A DNA stretch of 64,000 nt from Triatoma infestans (GCA_011037195.1 JAAEAF010000272.1:406202-470201); one strand, 5' to 3'; counted from the first letter of the stretch, positions 52,501-62,883 are shown. Numbers and translations are program-made. Notes: generated by a model not told the origin, from the letters alone.

Positions 52501-55500
52501 TCAAATTTTGTGAGATCCTACAATGTCAACCATGTACAAATAACGTAATAAAAGATTAATCAAAATAGCGAATTTTTTTATATTCCAAGTGTTTATTTTA
52601 TTTAATTTAAATTTATTAGCAGAATCATAGCACCTGAAGTATTTTGAACGATGGAATCCACTGTCGATCACCATTTGGTTCTTGTTCCTGAAGAGGATGT
52701 GGAGGATAATTGACCCAAACATGAAGTAACTTTGGGTTCCCTTTAAATAAAGTTTCACCAAAAACTTTATCAGCAGCCTGACAGAAAAAAAATAATTAGG
52801 AAACTTTTCTAAGGATTTTTTCCTAGCCTCAGAAAGGCCTCAATTACTTTTTAATTTGATCTTTACTTTCTACTTCTTAAAATGGGGATCTTTCCCTTTT
52901 AAGAAATGGTTTAATTACATAAATAAATTTAGTTGTGTTTAATAAAATTTCATCTTTTTTCGCATCTGCTTATTGCTGCACGGCTATTAATTACTTCACA
53001 TTATCTTTACTAATTTCATATTATATACATTTTTTTTTTTTTAATTTAGGGTGCGCCAACATCTATTGGTCATTGTCGCCCGGAGCCTTCTCAGTGCATT
53101 GCCCGTGTCCAGACAGTGTTCTTTCGTTACAAACAACACTGAGCATCACCGAATAGTGAGCTGTAGTGAATCCTAGGAAAATCTAAGGGCAGCACTGGTG
53201 GATCGAACCCGGGATCTCCTCGATGCTAGTCCAATGCGCTAACCACTGAGCTAATCCCTTTCCCCTTTTTTTTAAATACTTTGTCTTTATTCTATTTCTA
53301 AACAGAAAAACAATTTTTTTTATATTCTCTGACCTTTGAATTTGATTTACTTTGTTTTTAATATAGTCTGTTTTTGTGTCATTTTGTGTATATGTAACCA
53401 GCAGCTTAACTCAAAAACAAAAAATTTTAGAAAGTACCACTTAATATTTCCATTGGGAACCACAAGTGAAACCTTCTATGAACTTTCGTTATTTAGTTTA
53501 ACTTTAGGACGAAGTTAGTTTCGCTGTTGCTGATTTTTGTTTTTGATTTTTCGAAAACGAATCCAACGATTCAACCAACTATACTCTCACAACAATTCAC
53601 GACTCCGGACACCAATAACCTCAGATGTTGACATGTCTTAAATTAGAAAAAAAAAAATTTAAACTTATTTTCTAACATTTACCTAAATCGCAGATTATTC
53701 TTTTTGAAACAAGCGATTTGCATTATATTGGGTAAGAATTATAAGAACATGGTAGTTTAAATATGGTGGTTACACCACCATCAAAACGCAGAATTAAAAG
53801 TGCTAGAAATGAACTTCTGGATGCAAAAGTTTCTAGAATTTTGCAAATAAACGCATTGAATGAATCAGTTTTTACAGCATAAAGTACTCACTTCAATGCC
53901 TCCATCCAAAAATAATGCACCCATTAAAGCTTCGAAACAGTTTGCCATAGCATGTCTCAGTTCTAAATCATGGCATAGATCTGAACCATGTGCATAGAGC
54001 ATGTAACCATCTAAACCAAGAGTCTATACATTCAAAAATGAAATGACCATTAAAAATATGAATAATTAACTACTATTAAATTTATCATAAATACTAATAT
54101 AATACAAATATTGTTCAGAAATAATACCTTAGCAAGTACTGCTAAGTGTTGGTTCTGTACAATAGCGGCTCTATATGTCGCTAAACCTCCTTCTTCGAGA
54201 CGAGGAAATAAATGAAATAAATGTATTGATGTTACAAATTCTACAACGGCATCTCCAAGAAATTCTAATCTTTCATTATGTGTAATATTTGATTCAGTTT
54301 CACATTTTTTACCAAACCGTGACATAATATTTATTAGAGTATTAATACCTAGAATAAATTATTTTTCAAATTAAGTACAGAACCTAGTGAAAATAATCGA
54401 TACACTAAATTATTTAATAACAATTTAAGACAAAAAACCTCTTTTTCTGGTATTCATATAATGTATTCTCCGATCTCCATATTCTGGTTGCCGAATGCCA
54501 CAGTTTGTTAGAGAATTACGAGCATGATCAGGGTTAGTACCAAAATTTTCTCTAAAAGACAAAAATTCAAAACATAATTCGAAAAATAAACTATTTTCTT
54601 TTATATTATAAAGAATGCCATTATACCTGTAAGAGGGATGTGTTAATGCTAACTGTAGAAGACTACGATTTTGAAATTTATAATTGATTTCATTTTCCAA
54701 AACATCCAACGATCGATGGAATCTGAGATGTGTAACTAATACAGGAATAAGCATTGCATGCTGGAAAAAAAAGAATCAGATTCAATCAATTAAGATAAAC
54801 TTTCCTCTTCAAATTAATATTTAATCAAGTGTTAAACGTCGTAAACGATACCAACTCCTTGCACATTATAATTTTCTTTCCACTGTATGAAGAAGTATTA
54901 TTTCGGGTCAGGTTTTGGAATTGAGTTCTTATTGGATATAATATATATTTTCGGGTTCCATGTTTATGGAAAAAAATGTTTTTAAAGACTGGTCTGAGTG
55001 CTATGTCAAAAAGTTAAACTTAAAATACAGCTTCATTAAAAGGTTTTTAATAAAACTTTTCTGTCAAAAAATCGATTACCATAAAATAGGAGTATCAATT
55101 TACACACTTTGCAATTGAAATTTTGGCTGATCATTAGATATAAACAAGGGTATGTCAGTGGTAATAATTTTCTTGTTTAAGATCCAACACATGATGATAA
55201 TTACGCAGATCTCTGACATATGTCACTGAATAATCGAGTTTTTATTTAGCTCTCGAAACAGAGTGTAAATATTTCCTGTAATGAATGAACAATTCATTTT
55301 ATGATTTTAGTTATATTATCAAGTTTACATGCAAGTAGGTCGTACGTAAAAAGAACATGTTTGATGAAGATGTAAAATGCAAATCAACAAAAAAAAAGAC
55401 AGTAACTGTAACTAGTATGAATTAAGTTAATTAACTAATGAACTAAATTGGAAAAATTATTTAAAAAAAAATTAGAAAATGTTGTCGCTACACCTAAAGC

Positions 55501-58500
55501 ATTTGTTTGAATTGTGTGAAGAACTTTTCTAATAATTCTTTTTAATGTAATAAAACTGGATACTATTTCAGTTACACTTATTCTGCTTCTCTACACTGAA
55601 TTTGCTTCCCTTTCTGAATGTAACTGCGATATTTCTGTCAGCTTAAATATAAGTTCGGTGCCTTTTTTTAAAACGTTTTTCAGAGAAATATGACCAGGGG
55701 AGATAATGAGAGACCAGTGAGTTCCCACTTCTCCTTACAAGTGCCATTTTAATTAATCGAAAGATTTCTATCATTGGTATAATATTAAATACAATTAAAG
55801 GCGTATATAATAATTCCAAGCTTAAAGAAAATTAATTCTAAGTTGGTAGTTAAGAAATGCAACACGTGAAAGTCATGTGGATAATGTTTCACACTAGAAT
55901 TACTTATTGATATTAAACTTCAAAGGAAAAAGATTTACCTGTACGATATCGCACATAATGCCAGTTCGGTAAAAACCTTCACCAGATATTGCAATAGTCA
56001 CGTCTCTTTTCATTTTGCTCTGAGTACGCATTTCTTGAAGTTTATTTTCTTTAGTTTCTAATTTACGTTTATCTTCATAAGACGCTTTCGGCATATTAGC
56101 TAATAAATGACGGAATTTCACATATTCCCTCCACGCTTTCTGATATCTAAGAAAATATACTGATAAAGAAAATGTAATTTAAACATTATAATTACATAAA
56201 AAAAAAAAAATTGAAAAAATTACTCTGGATTTCCTGCGTAACTAAGTTGCGGAGGTCGTATACCAAAATGTACTATTTCTGGAACTTTTATTTCACCTTC
56301 TTTAGCCTCACTCTGATCTTTGTCGAGTTGATCAACTCTCAAAGAACATGGTTTCTTCCCTGGAAATGTGACTACCATTCCTACGCCATTCAGTATGAAA
56401 TAAATAAGAATCTTATCAGATGAACAACAGTGAAAAAAAAAATTAAAAATTAAAAAACTTTATTTCTATTAAATACCTTTAACTTCATCTACAAGACTTT
56501 GCCACTTGTAGAGTGGAAGATTTATTATTTCAGCAAGATTTTCTTTAGGTATCAAGGGTTTTGAACTTCTCAACAAATGTGATAGAACTTCATTCATCGA
56601 AAGTAACTCTTTTCCATTTTCTAAATATTAATGATAGATAAATAAAAAATAAAACAATCATGACACAATGGTAAATGAAGAGTCAAGGCAATTTTTATAG
56701 AGGACGTTTGTTTAGAAGTCGCCAATGCCACGACATTCGTAACTAGGAACCGCTATTATTTTACTCATGATGCTAGGTAAATATGGTTGTAGGCCTAACA
56801 GGAAATGACAACCCACAATTTAATAGTATTGGCTTCTTCTAATAAAATTCCCAAATCTTCTCTGCAGCACAGATCCTGTTTCCCCCCTCAATAATGTCAT
56901 TCGCATCTTTATTTTCGCCATGCATCCATTTAATTTGACAAAACAACTTTCTTGGCAGTAAATTTTAATTTTTACGTGAATAATTTATATATTTATTATT
57001 TTGTATTCTAACAACATGACCTTCCTATCTGATTCTTCCAATTTTGGCACATTTGGTTCTCTTAAAGGGTTATAAGTTTATTCTTTTTTACGCCTTCCCA
57101 TTCCTATCCGTATCTCCTACTTAGTATTTTTCTTTCAAAAAAGCTATTTTTATAGTCCAATCTCCATTCCAAACTACCTTATATTTGAGTTTGAAATGAA
57201 ATAGTGGACTCATAGATGGCGGCTTAACCCAAAGCACTTTTTTAGCTTACAAAATTCTTGTCTTGTCTTGAGAATGGTATAATTATTAGAACTGGGATAC
57301 ATAATTCCTTTACTTGTTCAAACATATGCTAGCCAATTGGATATTTTTGTTCTTATTTTCTCTGCTGCGATCATATATTAATTTAGTCTGCATTCCGACA
57401 GCCTCTTCAGGGATATTGTCTGGGCCTTCTTTACAGGGCACACTTAAATAAATTATGAATATCAATTTTAAGATGAAGTAATAAAAATCTTTAATCGGAT
57501 ATCAATTAACTAACGGTATTAATTTAAGGTTAAAAGAATTTTTTCAAATTTCAAAAGATGTTTGCTTCCTAATACAACAATTCTCATAAACAGAATAAAT
57601 GTTTAAGTGGAGAACAATTTTTTTAAAAGCTAAGGTAAAACAAATTAAGTACAGACCTGGTAATTCTCTAACAAATCTTGGCATAAAGTGAAACTGAGCA
57701 CAGCCATTGGAATCTCCAGCCGCTTTTAAATCCAAGTCAACTAATTCTAATATTTCTTTAAATAAATATTCATCTAAAATATAAGATTATTTCAAAATAT
57801 ATTATTAATATAGAACTCACTGAAAATTTAAAGCAAAACAGAACGGTCAAAGTAAGTACTTACAAAATAAGTCCAACTCTCTAATTATAAAATGTTCTGG
57901 TAATTTTTCTTCTATATATAAAATTGTATATTCAATATTAAATCTTATCACTTTACATACTGGAAGATTTTCTAAAGGTTTATGAGAAAACAATGAAAAA
58001 CCTTCAAATATAAATTCATGCTGATCGTGTTCAATTATGGTCGGCGTTTTTATCTGTGCAAACATTGTAAAGAAAGGCATGGAAAGTCCAAAAATATTTA
58101 AATTAAATTAGATTAAAATGAGATGTTGTACGGCAATGGCCAGAGAAGTTTTTAATGAAAAAGGATTTTTTGTTGCTCTACGTTTCGGGTACCATTGGTT
58201 CCCTTCTTCAGGAGCTCTGTAAAATTTATTGGAGAAAATACATCATTGTACAGTACTGCAATTACGAATTAGTGCATAGATTTATAACAAAAAAAAAAGA
58301 AAAATTTAAATTAAAAAAATATTAACAGAAGAAATTATAAAGCAGAAGTAATATTAAATTAAATAAAATGACATTAACAATAAGAGAAAATAAAACAGAT
58401 TAAGTTAACTTTAGGGTAGAAGAAGTGAACGTTGAGATTGAAATGAAGAGGATTTTTTTTTTAATTTAAAAAACTTCTGGTATTTTATCCGTCTTAGCAT

Positions 58501-61500
58501 GCATATTTGTAGTTTTCCTGACCGGTTTCGGATTTTCATCCATCGTCAGAGTAAATTCACCAAGTTCGTGTGGAGAGTTCACTTCATGTAACCCACAAGT
58601 GTGAGTGTAGCAGAAACATTAAGTTGAAGTGAACTCTCCACACGAACTTGGTGAATTTACTCTGACGATGGATGAAAATCCGAAGCCGGCCAGGAAAACT
58701 GCGAATATGCATGCTAAGACGGATAAAATACCAGATGTTATCCAGCATTGTGTACCCATCCACATATTCACAATTTAAAAAACTGTTAAAAGGTGAGAGG
58801 GATAAGAATCATGTTTGTAGCAAGGCGCGGCAATTTCAAATTTGGAAGAACAAATTACTGGCGAGTATCTTATCTTTTTTTAGGGTTAGAAAAATATTGT
58901 TGTAAGTTGAAGTTATCATTTCTTTGTCTTTTTAAAATTGATAGAATTCGGTTGAAGGTGAATTGGATAAAATTCGTATAGAAGACTTTTGAATGGTAGG
59001 GGGTAAGTGATTAAAATAAAAGGGTTATTGAAATCGATGGGATGATTGAAAGTCAAATCATGTTTAGAGAGAGCAGTGCTATCATTTTTTTTGTTAATAA
59101 TGTCTAGTTCGTGTTGTCTGAGTCTTTTTTGTAAAAACTGTTTGGATTCATCTATGTAGTAAGCGTTGCAGTTGGAGTAATACTTTGAAGTTTGTATACC
59201 GTGTGTGTTTTGTTCGATTTTTCAGTAGGGTCTTTAATTGTTGAGAAGCTTTTATTTAGTTTGTTGGTGGGGGAAAAACCTGTTCGGAGGTTGGGGATAA
59301 AGTTTCTGAGGATGTTATTGATTCTATTGGAAATAGGACTAATGAAGGTGAGCGAGTAGTAAATGGGAGGTTCAGCATTCGTGTTAGGTGGAATGTTTTG
59401 AGGATTCTGCGTTGGAGGTATGTTTGTGTATTTTTGGATGGTTTTGAGAATTAGATGAATAGGATAGTCATTTTGAACCAGTATCTTTTATTTTTTTTGG
59501 TATTGTCCTAGTGGAACGATGAGTCCGACCGATAAATGGATTGTACGGTTATATAGTTTTTTTATGGTGTAAAGGTTGGTCTAAAAGAAGTGTTCCAGAG
59601 TAAGTGGATTTAGTGTACCAGTTGTATGTGAATGTGTTGTCATGGTTGCAAATGATGAGTGTATCAAGAAAGGCTATTTTGTTGTCATTTTCGGTTTCTG
59701 TAATGTGAACTGTATGCGAGGGTGATAAGAGTTGAAGGTTTGAAGGATAGTGGAAATGTGATCTGGATTAATGGTGAGAAACAAATCATCTACTTACTTG
59801 AAAATGGAAGAAATAGAGTTTTGGAGTTTTATCAATTTTATAAAAGACAAAGAAATCATAACTTCAACTTACAACAGTATTTTTCTAACCTAAAAAAAGA
59901 TACTCACCAGTAATTTGTTCTTCCGAATTTGAAATTTCCGCGCCTCACTACAAACATTTTTCTTATCCCTCCCACCCTTTAACAGTTTTTTAAATTTTTA
60001 AAAAATCCTCTCTCTTGATTTAATCTCAACGTTCACTCCCTCACACATGTCACAACTCACTAAAGGTATCTTTATCTGTTTTATTTTCTCTTATTGTTAA
60101 TATAATTTTATTTAATTTACTGTCACTTCTGTTTTATAATTTCTTCTGTTAATATCTCTTTAATTTAAATTTTTCTTTTTTTTTTTATTAAATCTAGCAC
60201 TTTTTCGCCTCTACAATACTGTACAATTATGTATTTTCTCCAAGAAATTTTACAGAACTCCTAAAGAAGGGTACCCGAAACGTAGAGCAACAAAGAATTA
60301 TTTTTCTTTAAAAACTCCTCTGGCCATTGCCGTACAAACATCTCATTGCAATTTTAAGGCCTGACGATTTGAATACCATTTTAAATTAGATTAAGTTGAT
60401 AAATTAAGAACTTACTAAGAAATTTGTGGGTGGTGACACGGTAATTCTATAGTGGTGTAATTTATCGGCATTATTAGTATTAATGTCACATTTTTCTAAA
60501 CTTAATTCCCCAGCATATATATTATGTCTAATACCCGAGCGTTTAGCCTTTGCACTACAACGGCAAAGAGGACCATCATTCATCTAGAATTTTTAAGAAA
60601 TTATTTAATATTTTAAATGAATGCATAAATATTCAAAATACCCTCAAAATAATCATTAATAATTACCTCTCCAGGATCATTATACCATAATTCAGGATGT
60701 AATCTATCAGGATGTGCTTTTTTTCTTTCAAGTTCTTCCATTAAGCCTTCTTCTTCATCAGATTCATCGGTTGAATCTGAATCACTATCAGAGTCACTAT
60801 GTACCTTACAACCTAGAAATGAATGAAACGATTATTTAACTAAATTGGATAGAATATAATGTACCTGTAACAAAAACAAAAAAAATATAAGCAATAATAC
60901 ATTTATAACGATGTAATTTTTTCTTTCTTGGTGGGGCCGAATATGGAGGTTTACTCGCTCTAATTCTTTCGCCTCTTTCAACTAATTCATGTTCGAATTC
61001 ATTACATAATGCTAACAGTTTTTCAGTTCCTTGAAGGACTCTCAAGTTGCTGCAACAATAAGACATCCCAATGAAAAGATATTTCCAAAATGGAATCTAC
61101 ATAAAATATATAATTGAAATATGAACAATGAATGATATAATCACTTCAGGATGAAATTAAATGATGGCACAGTAAATATTTCAAAGATAAATTTATCAAT
61201 TTACAATGAAATAATATATATTTCTGAACAAGTATGATTAAAATAAATCATCATTTAATATTATGAAAAGGATCTGAAATTTAAGAAATAAATTTAAATT
61301 GAAATTACTTGAAAAATACTTACTCCTCTTTTTTAACGTAATATAAATCCGCAGGAGCTGACCTAGTCCAAAAATGTCTTTCTTTCTTAATTAATTCCTC
61401 GGGTTTCATTTGATAAATTTTTTCTAGTTGATCATTCATTTCATTGGTTGATGAACAATTATTTAATCTAAAATGAAAACAATTTTAAAATGAAAACTAT

Positions 61501-62360
61501 ATGGGCAACACTTAAAAAAATGATTAGATTCAAACAAGGCATCAAACAATTGTGCAATTATTATTAAATAAATGAACTTGACTATAAAAACTTTTGAAAT
61601 GATGGATATATTGTTTTATTTCTAAAATTATATTAACCTCCATTTTTCTAAAAGTTGTTCCCTTTTTTCTCTATTTCGCCCTTTGTGTAAGTCATTATGG
61701 GACGACCTGGGAGATCTCTCTCTCCATCTAATCCTTCTTTCCCTTTCCCTACTGATATCTCTGCTTCGATGTCTTGAAGGACTTCTACTAAAAGATCTTT
61801 CTCTATAATTTTTCGTACTACTAACACCAGAATCATAAGAGCTGAAAATGAAGAAAAATAGAATTAAGAGAAAGCAATGCTTTAGAATGGAGTATATAAC
61901 AGAAAATTAGATTGCAAAAATCTTCCGTTTACCTTGATCTTTCTGAATATGTAGGAGATCTGGATCTTGGTCTTAAAGCCTCAGTTTTTCTTTTGCGGAA
62001 TAAGCAAGACAATATAAATTCTTCTTGTTGTTTTGCACATTCATCTTTGGCTGCTGCGAGTGTTTCGTTTTCCTGTTTTTGTAAAACAGGAGGTGGTGGA
62101 TAATTATAAGAAGTGTCTACACATTGCTGAGAATTAACTGGATATTCAATAGGAGTATGTGAATATGATGTGTTAAAGTTTGAAATAACAGGAGGTGGCA
62201 CACTGTAATTTCCGGGAGGTGGCACGTTGAAATTTGTAGGAGGTGGATAACTATAATCAGGTACAAAAGGATGATCATAAACAGACTGAGCAGATGCAGG
62301 GACAGCCGTATAACCCGCTGGACAAGGCGGCTCTTGTGTATTATAAAACGTTCCTGACAT
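37599..62360 (-). CDS. drosha: Ribonuclease 3 Drosha, 22 coding exons, complete
   Basis: Nuclear RNase III that, with Pasha/DGCR8 in the Microprocessor, cuts primary microRNA hairpins to precursors. The spliced frame is 1279 residues (human Drosha is nearly 1400). In order: Pro-rich start (about 1-140), Arg/Ser-rich stretch (145-210), acidic Ser/Asp patch (310-330), central domain with [50 protein letters not shown] and [11 protein letters not shown] (340-685), RNase IIIa (about 690-890; [14 protein letters not shown] at 792-805, then N869 and E872), RNase IIIb (about 934-1110; [14 protein letters not shown] at 971-984, then D1044 and E1047) and a double-stranded-RNA-binding domain (about 1113-1165; [15 protein letters not shown]). 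All four catalytic carboxylate positions of IIIb and the family-typical N/E pair of IIIa are present. A basic, Arg/Ser-rich tail (1176-1279) follows. Repeats fill introns 6, 18 and 21. Confidence 0.96.
38545..38815. repeat. Foldback family 2, copy in Drosha intron 21
   Basis: Imperfect inverted arms: tttatccgtcgtagcatgcat ... opposed to atgcatgctacgacggat, and cgatttcggattttcatcca opposed to tggatgaaaatccgaacc. Its sister copy lies at 58483-58745. Slightly degenerate CTGACGA-like words occur in both arms. Confidence 0.8.
39237..39410. repeat. Foldback family 3 copy
   Basis: Runs from gttggttccgcagagctgg through gacattttccgtgatagcc, gaccggtttcgggcgttgcc and catcatcaggatg to a shortened right arm ending ggaaaatgtctctgac. 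Confidence 0.7.
39317..39339 (-). other. CTGATGA-hairpin-GAAA motif (family 3)
   Basis: Minus strand: CTGATGA, one base, GGGC-AAC-GCCC hairpin, then GAAAC. This is the best preserved family 3 instance in the window. Confidence 0.5.
39474..39502 (+). other. CTGAAGA-hairpin-GAAA motif (family 1)
   Basis: Plus strand: CTGAAGA, one base, a GAGCACC/GGTACCC imperfect stem with a 3-base loop, then GAAACG. Confidence 0.45.
39570..41000. other. Drosha intron 21 sequence, possibly older LINE-derived
   Basis: GC content rises compared with the surroundings and the next kilobase is a LINE relic, so part of this stretch may be its degraded reverse-transcriptase region. No motif could be placed with confidence. 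Confidence 0.35.
41000..41640 (+). pseudogene. Relic of a LOA/I-type retrotransposon: RNase H and C-terminal motif
   Basis: In changing plus frames: [17 protein letters not shown], then [21 protein letters not shown]-like and [14 protein letters not shown] (RNase H), a VPG-AGHPGKK word near 41260-41290 (compare WVPGH-GI-GNE), and [12 protein letters not shown] at about 41590-41625. The last corresponds to EEETPMHLMTDC in the element at 1-4985. Many frameshifts show age. It is located in Drosha intron 21, antisense to the gene. Confidence 0.65.
41640..42849. other. Drosha intron 21, nothing further recognised
   Basis: Residual LINE-like GC content fades by about 42150; the rest is ordinary AT-rich intron. 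Confidence 0.5.
43190..43700 (+). repeat. ~1 kb dispersed repeat, strongly diverged fragment (Drosha intron 20)
   Basis: Words such as aaagaaaatcgttccaaccg, ttttcgagaaaattc and the later tgagctaaatag fit the family body, but many indels separate them. Confidence 0.4.
44440..46560. other. Drosha intron 18, first part, nothing recognised
   Basis: AT-rich intron DNA with an (AT)n run at about 46258-46276. The ORF at 45415-45648 shows no motif. Confidence 0.5.
46828..46934. repeat. Perfect 45-bp inverted repeat (foldback family 3)
   Basis: 46828-46872 and 46890-46934 are exact reverse complements, with a 17-base loop that itself repeats part of the arm. The family end ctttccagctctgcgg follows at 46936-46951. 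It is located in Drosha intron 18. Confidence 0.9.
48883..50162 (+). mobile_element. mariner-family DNA transposon, 1280 bp, with TA target duplication
   Basis: Terminal inverted repeats of about 45 bases with a few mismatches (left CGAGAGTCATTCAATAAG, right end the reverse of CGAGGGTCATTCAATAAG), flanked by TA at 48881-48882 and 50163-50164. Length and layout are typical of mariner. It inserted into the 3' region of the L1-like relic. Confidence 0.92.
49049..50087 (+). pseudogene. mariner transposase, D,D34D type, frameshifted
   Basis: Begins at ATG 49049 with [16 protein letters not shown], then breaks frame several times. Helix-turn-helix wording ([20 protein letters not shown]) lies at about 49280-49340. 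The catalytic words are YDETWIHHL (49504-49530), HDNARPH (about 49789-49809) and [18 protein letters not shown] (about 49877-49930), followed by a terminal [16 protein letters not shown] and a stop at 50085-50087. Restoring one lost base near 49845 would give 34 residues between the second and third aspartates. At least three indels make it inactive. Cut-and-paste transposase at TA targets; the subfamily is not resolved. Confidence 0.88.
50409..50780. other. Drosha intron 17, first part, nothing recognised
   Basis: AT-rich with poly(T) runs; no feature. Confidence 0.5.
50782..51085. repeat. Foldback family 3, long copy in Drosha intron 17
   Basis: Imperfect inverted arms of about 130 bases: left with ggcccgcagagctgataagc, tttgtggtcatcgaccg and gcccatcatcaggatg; right with aaaacatcagccggatgggc, aaccggtcgcgg and aaatgaagcaggctatcacg. 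A centre near 50935-50950 holds the perfect word pair aaaatcagttta / taaactgatttt. Confidence 0.8.
51090..52413. other. Drosha intron 17, remainder
   Basis: Mostly AT-rich. A reversed, diverged fragment of the ~1 kb repeat is likely at about 51830-52030 (ttgcgattctctcaaaaat, aaacatttctctggaaaa). A GC-richer block at 51500-51680 is not assigned. Confidence 0.45.
53025..53264 (-). mobile_element. tRNA-derived SINE, full length, in Drosha intron 15
   Basis: On the minus strand the element starts gggattagctcagtggttag, with A box TAGCTCAGTGG (53243-53253) and B box GGTTCGATCC (53200-53209). The body has gctcactattcggtgatgc and gcactgagaaggctccgggc. It ends in a poly(A) tract (plus-strand poly(T) at 53029-53042). 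Orientation matches the Drosha transcript. No target duplication was clear. Confidence 0.9.
54761..55938. other. Drosha intron 11, nothing firmly recognised
   Basis: A reversed scrap of the ~1 kb repeat is possible at 55660-55760 (ttttcagagaaatatgacc). Otherwise AT-rich. Confidence 0.4.
56621..57656. other. Drosha intron 8, nothing recognised
   Basis: About 1 kb, somewhat less AT-rich at 56700-56900, with no ORF or repeat that I can name. Confidence 0.45.
58183..58211 (-). other. CTGAAGA-hairpin-GAAA motif (family 1, Penelope arm)
   Basis: Minus strand: CTGAAGA, one base, GGGAACC-AAT-GGTACCC near-perfect stem, then GAAACG. The opposite arm carries a degenerate version (CTAAAGA at 60261-60267, GAAAC at 60277-60281). 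Confidence 0.5.
58483..58745. repeat. Foldback family 2, copy inside the Penelope-like element
   Basis: Arms of about 110 bases with few mismatches: tattttatccgtcttagcat ... ccaagttcgtgtggagagtt against aactctccacacgaacttgg ... atgctaagacggataaaata. It lies within the left arm of the Penelope-like element, so it inserted later. Confidence 0.85.
58525..58549 (-). other. CTGACGA-hairpin-GAAA motif (family 2)
   Basis: Minus strand: CTGACGA, one base, GGAT-GAAA-ATCC hairpin, then GAAACC. The other arm has CTGACGA at 58662-58668 with GAAG in place of GAAA. Confidence 0.5.
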
Positions 62361-62880
62361 TATTTAATTACAAATTTAATATTCTAATATTATTCGAAAG
62401 CCCTAATGTAGAAATCAAGCGTTAGAATTAAAATGTCAATAAAATAAATGGGAATAATGCCATGTATAAATGGTAAACCAATTTGGCATGGCTGTTTTCT
62501 CAAAAAATCACAAAATAAATTCTGAATACTGAATATTCATTTTTTTTAACACAGCACTTCTCATTCGTTTTACTTTTGGCTAAACAATAAAATTATTTTC
62601 ATAAAACCGTACATAAACTAGATAACCTAAACTTCTATAACCTCCTGCTTTTAATTTTGAATATCGAATATTTGTGTTTCATGGCCTGGAAGTCTTACCT
62701 AAATCGAATAAAAAATTAAAAATATTGTTCAATTTATTAGTATTTTTTCTTTTACAACGAATTCCATTGATAATTAATTTTAGAAATAATTTTCACTTTT
62801 TTTTTAGAAACCTTCTTTTCACTATTGTCATACTTTTAAAAGGATTTTTTCATTAAGTACAATGGATAGTCTGTAAATTA
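62361..62880. other. Region upstream of Drosha
   Basis: AT-rich; should contain the Drosha promoter and 5' UTR, but no TATA box or initiator stands out enough to name. Confidence 0.4.
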
Positions 62881-62883
62881 ACA

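Larger units (their letters stand above)
58125..60345 (-). mobile_element. Penelope-like element with long inverted terminal arms (Drosha intron 6)
   Basis: The core (about 58930-59845, minus strand) is decayed. [20 protein letters not shown] near 59790 corresponds to the catalytic (Y)VDD box of Penelope-type reverse transcriptases, with FLDTLI-like wording after it. [20 protein letters not shown] near 59100-59180 corresponds to the GIY-YIG endonuclease. Several stops interrupt the frame. The left arm (58125-58930, split by a foldback at 58483-58745) and right arm (about 59845-60345) are reverse complements over some 500 bases, beginning with gcaatggccaga and including ctctacgtttcgggtacc. Inverted pseudo-LTRs are known in the Penelope group. 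The orientation is sense to Drosha. Confidence 0.8.
37599..62360 (-). other. Drosha exon map and splice-site notes
   Basis: Coding exons, 5' to 3' on the minus strand: 62360-61933, 61841-61638, 61467-61324, 61049-60901, 60812-60667, 60583-60416, 58053-57864, 57773-57657, 56620-56477, 56380-56224, 56146-55939, 54760-54627, 54551-54439, 54348-54128, 54023-53892, 52777-52634, 52517-52414, 50400-50295, 44438-44277, 44175-44015, 42995-42850, 37960-37599. Phases join without a break to 1280 codons. All introns are GT-AG, but donors of exons 2 (GTTAAT), 13 (GTTTTT) and 20 (GTTGCT) are poor matches to consensus. Exon 22 is separated from exon 21 by 4.9 kb; it is assigned because its start ([12 protein letters not shown]) continues the family's C-terminal wording in the right phase. 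The 5' UTR may include further exons not visible here. Confidence 0.9.

Noticed and set aside
61638..62360. Separate proline-rich and SR-type splicing factor genes
   Set aside because: Phases join these exons to the Drosha central domain and a Pro-rich then Arg/Ser-rich start is normal for animal Drosha.
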